From positions 1 through 6,906 of the forward strand of contig CAZXVW010000206.1 of assembly GCA_964644025.1 (NCBI GenBank): a stretch of DNA of 6,906 bases, written 5' to 3'. The position numbers and the translations under genes were made by a program. The stretch comes from CAZXVW01 sp964644025 (GTDB lineage: Bacteria > Acidobacteriota > Terriglobia > Bryobacterales > Bryobacteraceae). This document shows, piece after piece, positions 6,230-6,906 of this stretch (position 1 is the first letter of the stretch; each line of letters begins with the position of its first letter). The notes under the pieces are model-generated. The model worked only from the letters and a program-made list of their open reading frames with translations. It was not told the DNA's origin and ran no database searches.

Positions 6230-6238
6230 TATAATTGA
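6230..6238 (+). promoter_or_regulatory. Putative -10 element of recA
   Basis: TATAATTGA has a perfect TATAAT (6230-6235), directly preceded by TTG. GAGACA at 6209-6214 is a poor -35 candidate with a 15-bp spacer. The predicted start near 6242 gives a leader of about 34 nt. I see no CTG-N10-CAG, GAAC-N4-GTTC or GTTC-N7-GTTC LexA-type operator in 6201-6275, so SOS control cannot be shown from sequence. GAGGA at 6260-6264 is the probable ribosome-binding site, 11 nt from the ATG. Confidence 0.5.
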
Positions 6239-6275
6239 CTTTCCAGCGCAACCAGAAGCGAGGACCCGATTCACA

Positions 6276-6906
6276 ATGGATGAAAAAGAGCGCGCCCGGA
6301 TTCTCGGGCTTACGCTGAACCAGATCGAAAAGCAGTTCGGCAAAGGCTCGATACTCCGGTTGGGATCCAGGGAGGCCGTGGTGGCGGTTCCCAGCATCCC
6401 GACCGGTTCCCTTTCCCTCGACGCGGCGCTTGGCGTGGGCGGGTTTCCGCGCGGCCGGATCAACGAGATCTTCGGGCCCGAATCCTCGGGCAAGACCACG
6501 GTGGCCCTGCAAGTGGTCGCGCAGGCCCAGAAGGCCGGTGGGATGGCCGCGTTCATCGACGTCGAGCACGCTCTGGACCCGGCTTACGCGCGGAATCTCG
6601 GCGTGGACGTCGATAACCTCCTCGTCTCCCAACCGGATTACGCCGAGCAGGCCCTGGAGATCACCAGCGCTCTCATCAGCTCGGGCTCGATCGATGTCCT
6701 GGTGGTGGACTCGGTGGCGGCGCTGGTCCCGAAAGCGGAACTAGACGGCGAGATGGGTGACACCTTCGTTGGTGTCCAGGCGCGGCTGATGTCGCAGGCC
6801 ATGCGCAAGCTTACCGGCATTGTTTCCAAGTCCAATTCCTGCCTGATCTTCATCAACCAGATCCGCGAGAAGATCGGGGTCATGTTCGGGAACCCGGAAA
6901 CCACCA
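6276..6906 (+). CDS. recA: Recombinase RecA, N-terminal part
   Basis: RecA forms ATP-dependent filaments on single-stranded DNA, carries out strand exchange in homologous recombination and triggers LexA self-cleavage. The first 210 codons are present and the gene runs off the right edge; complete RecA is about 350 residues. Visible features: N-terminal oligomerisation helix (about 1-30), Walker A GPESSGKTT (67-75, Lys73), IDVEHALDP (94-102, with the likely catalytic Glu97), Walker B VLVVDS (141-146), the L1 DNA-binding loop region GEMGDTFVG (158-166) and FINQIREKIG (192-201) leading to MFGNPETT. Two places differ from the forms I know as usual: PDYAEQ at 120-125 rather than PDTGEQ, and DTFVG in loop 1 rather than DSH[MV]G, replacing a His known in E. 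coli (His163) to matter for filament contacts. All catalytic residues seen are intact, so it is probably functional. The upstream gene is separately promoted. Confidence 0.96.
   Translation, partial: MDEKERARILGLTLNQIEKQFGKGSILRLGSREAVVAVPSIPTGSLSLDAALGVGGFPRGRINEIFGPESSGKTTVALQVVAQAQKAGGMAAFIDVEHALDPAYARNLGVDVDNLLVSQPDYAEQALEITSALISSGSIDVLVVDSVAALVPKAELDGEMGDTFVGVQARLMSQAMRKLTGIVSKSNSCLIFINQIREKIGVMFGNPETT

Noticed and set aside
5268..6632. 454-codon minus-strand frame antisense to the VWFA gene and recA
   Set aside because: Both plus-strand genes have clear family motifs; the antisense frame has none.

Overview
The window reads as chromosomal DNA of an Acidobacteriota member. The best taxonomic clue is the gene at 5247-6200, an exported von Willebrand factor A protein of the 'VWFA-related Acidobacterial domain' type, a family strongly expanded in that phylum (Bryobacterales/Solibacter-like genomes would fit). 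The DNA is GC-rich, with dense coding and short gene-to-gene gaps after position 889. There are no insertion sequences, phage genes, CRISPR arrays, tRNAs or rRNAs that I can see. The affiliation is an inference from family knowledge, not from a search.

Layout. Positions 1-891 hold no gene I can support; they contain two perfect 9-bp GC-rich inverted repeats and some short imperfect repeats. Then come ribH (lumazine synthase, +) and nusB (antitermination factor, +), 17 bp apart and probably co-transcribed. Converging on nusB is a two-gene minus-strand operon: galU (UTP-glucose-1-phosphate uridylyltransferase) followed, with no intervening base, by an integral-membrane GT39/ArnT-like glycosyltransferase. 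Divergent from galU, across only 36 bp, is an RluD-type 23S rRNA pseudouridine synthase (+). Next are the secreted VWFA protein (+) and the first 210 codons of recA (+), which runs off the right edge.

How the genes relate. Most are housekeeping: riboflavin synthesis, rRNA transcription (NusB), rRNA modification (RluD-like), activated-sugar supply (GalU) and recombination/repair (RecA). galU and the membrane glycosyltransferase make biochemical sense together: one supplies UDP-glucose, the other probably moves a lipid-carried sugar onto an envelope acceptor. The VWFA protein is the lineage-specific member, and its role is unknown.

Regulation visible in the sequence. The galU/rluD gap carries an AT-rich core that can be read as a -10 element in both directions; the galU one lies 6 nt from the GTG start with no Shine-Dalgarno, suggesting a leaderless message. 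The VWFA gene and recA each have the same 9-mer TATAATTGA upstream. I found no convincing evidence of a new multi-gene system. The items most worth checking are the unexplained 0.89-kb leader region, the leaderless galU start, the VWFA protein itself and the unusual residues in RecA.
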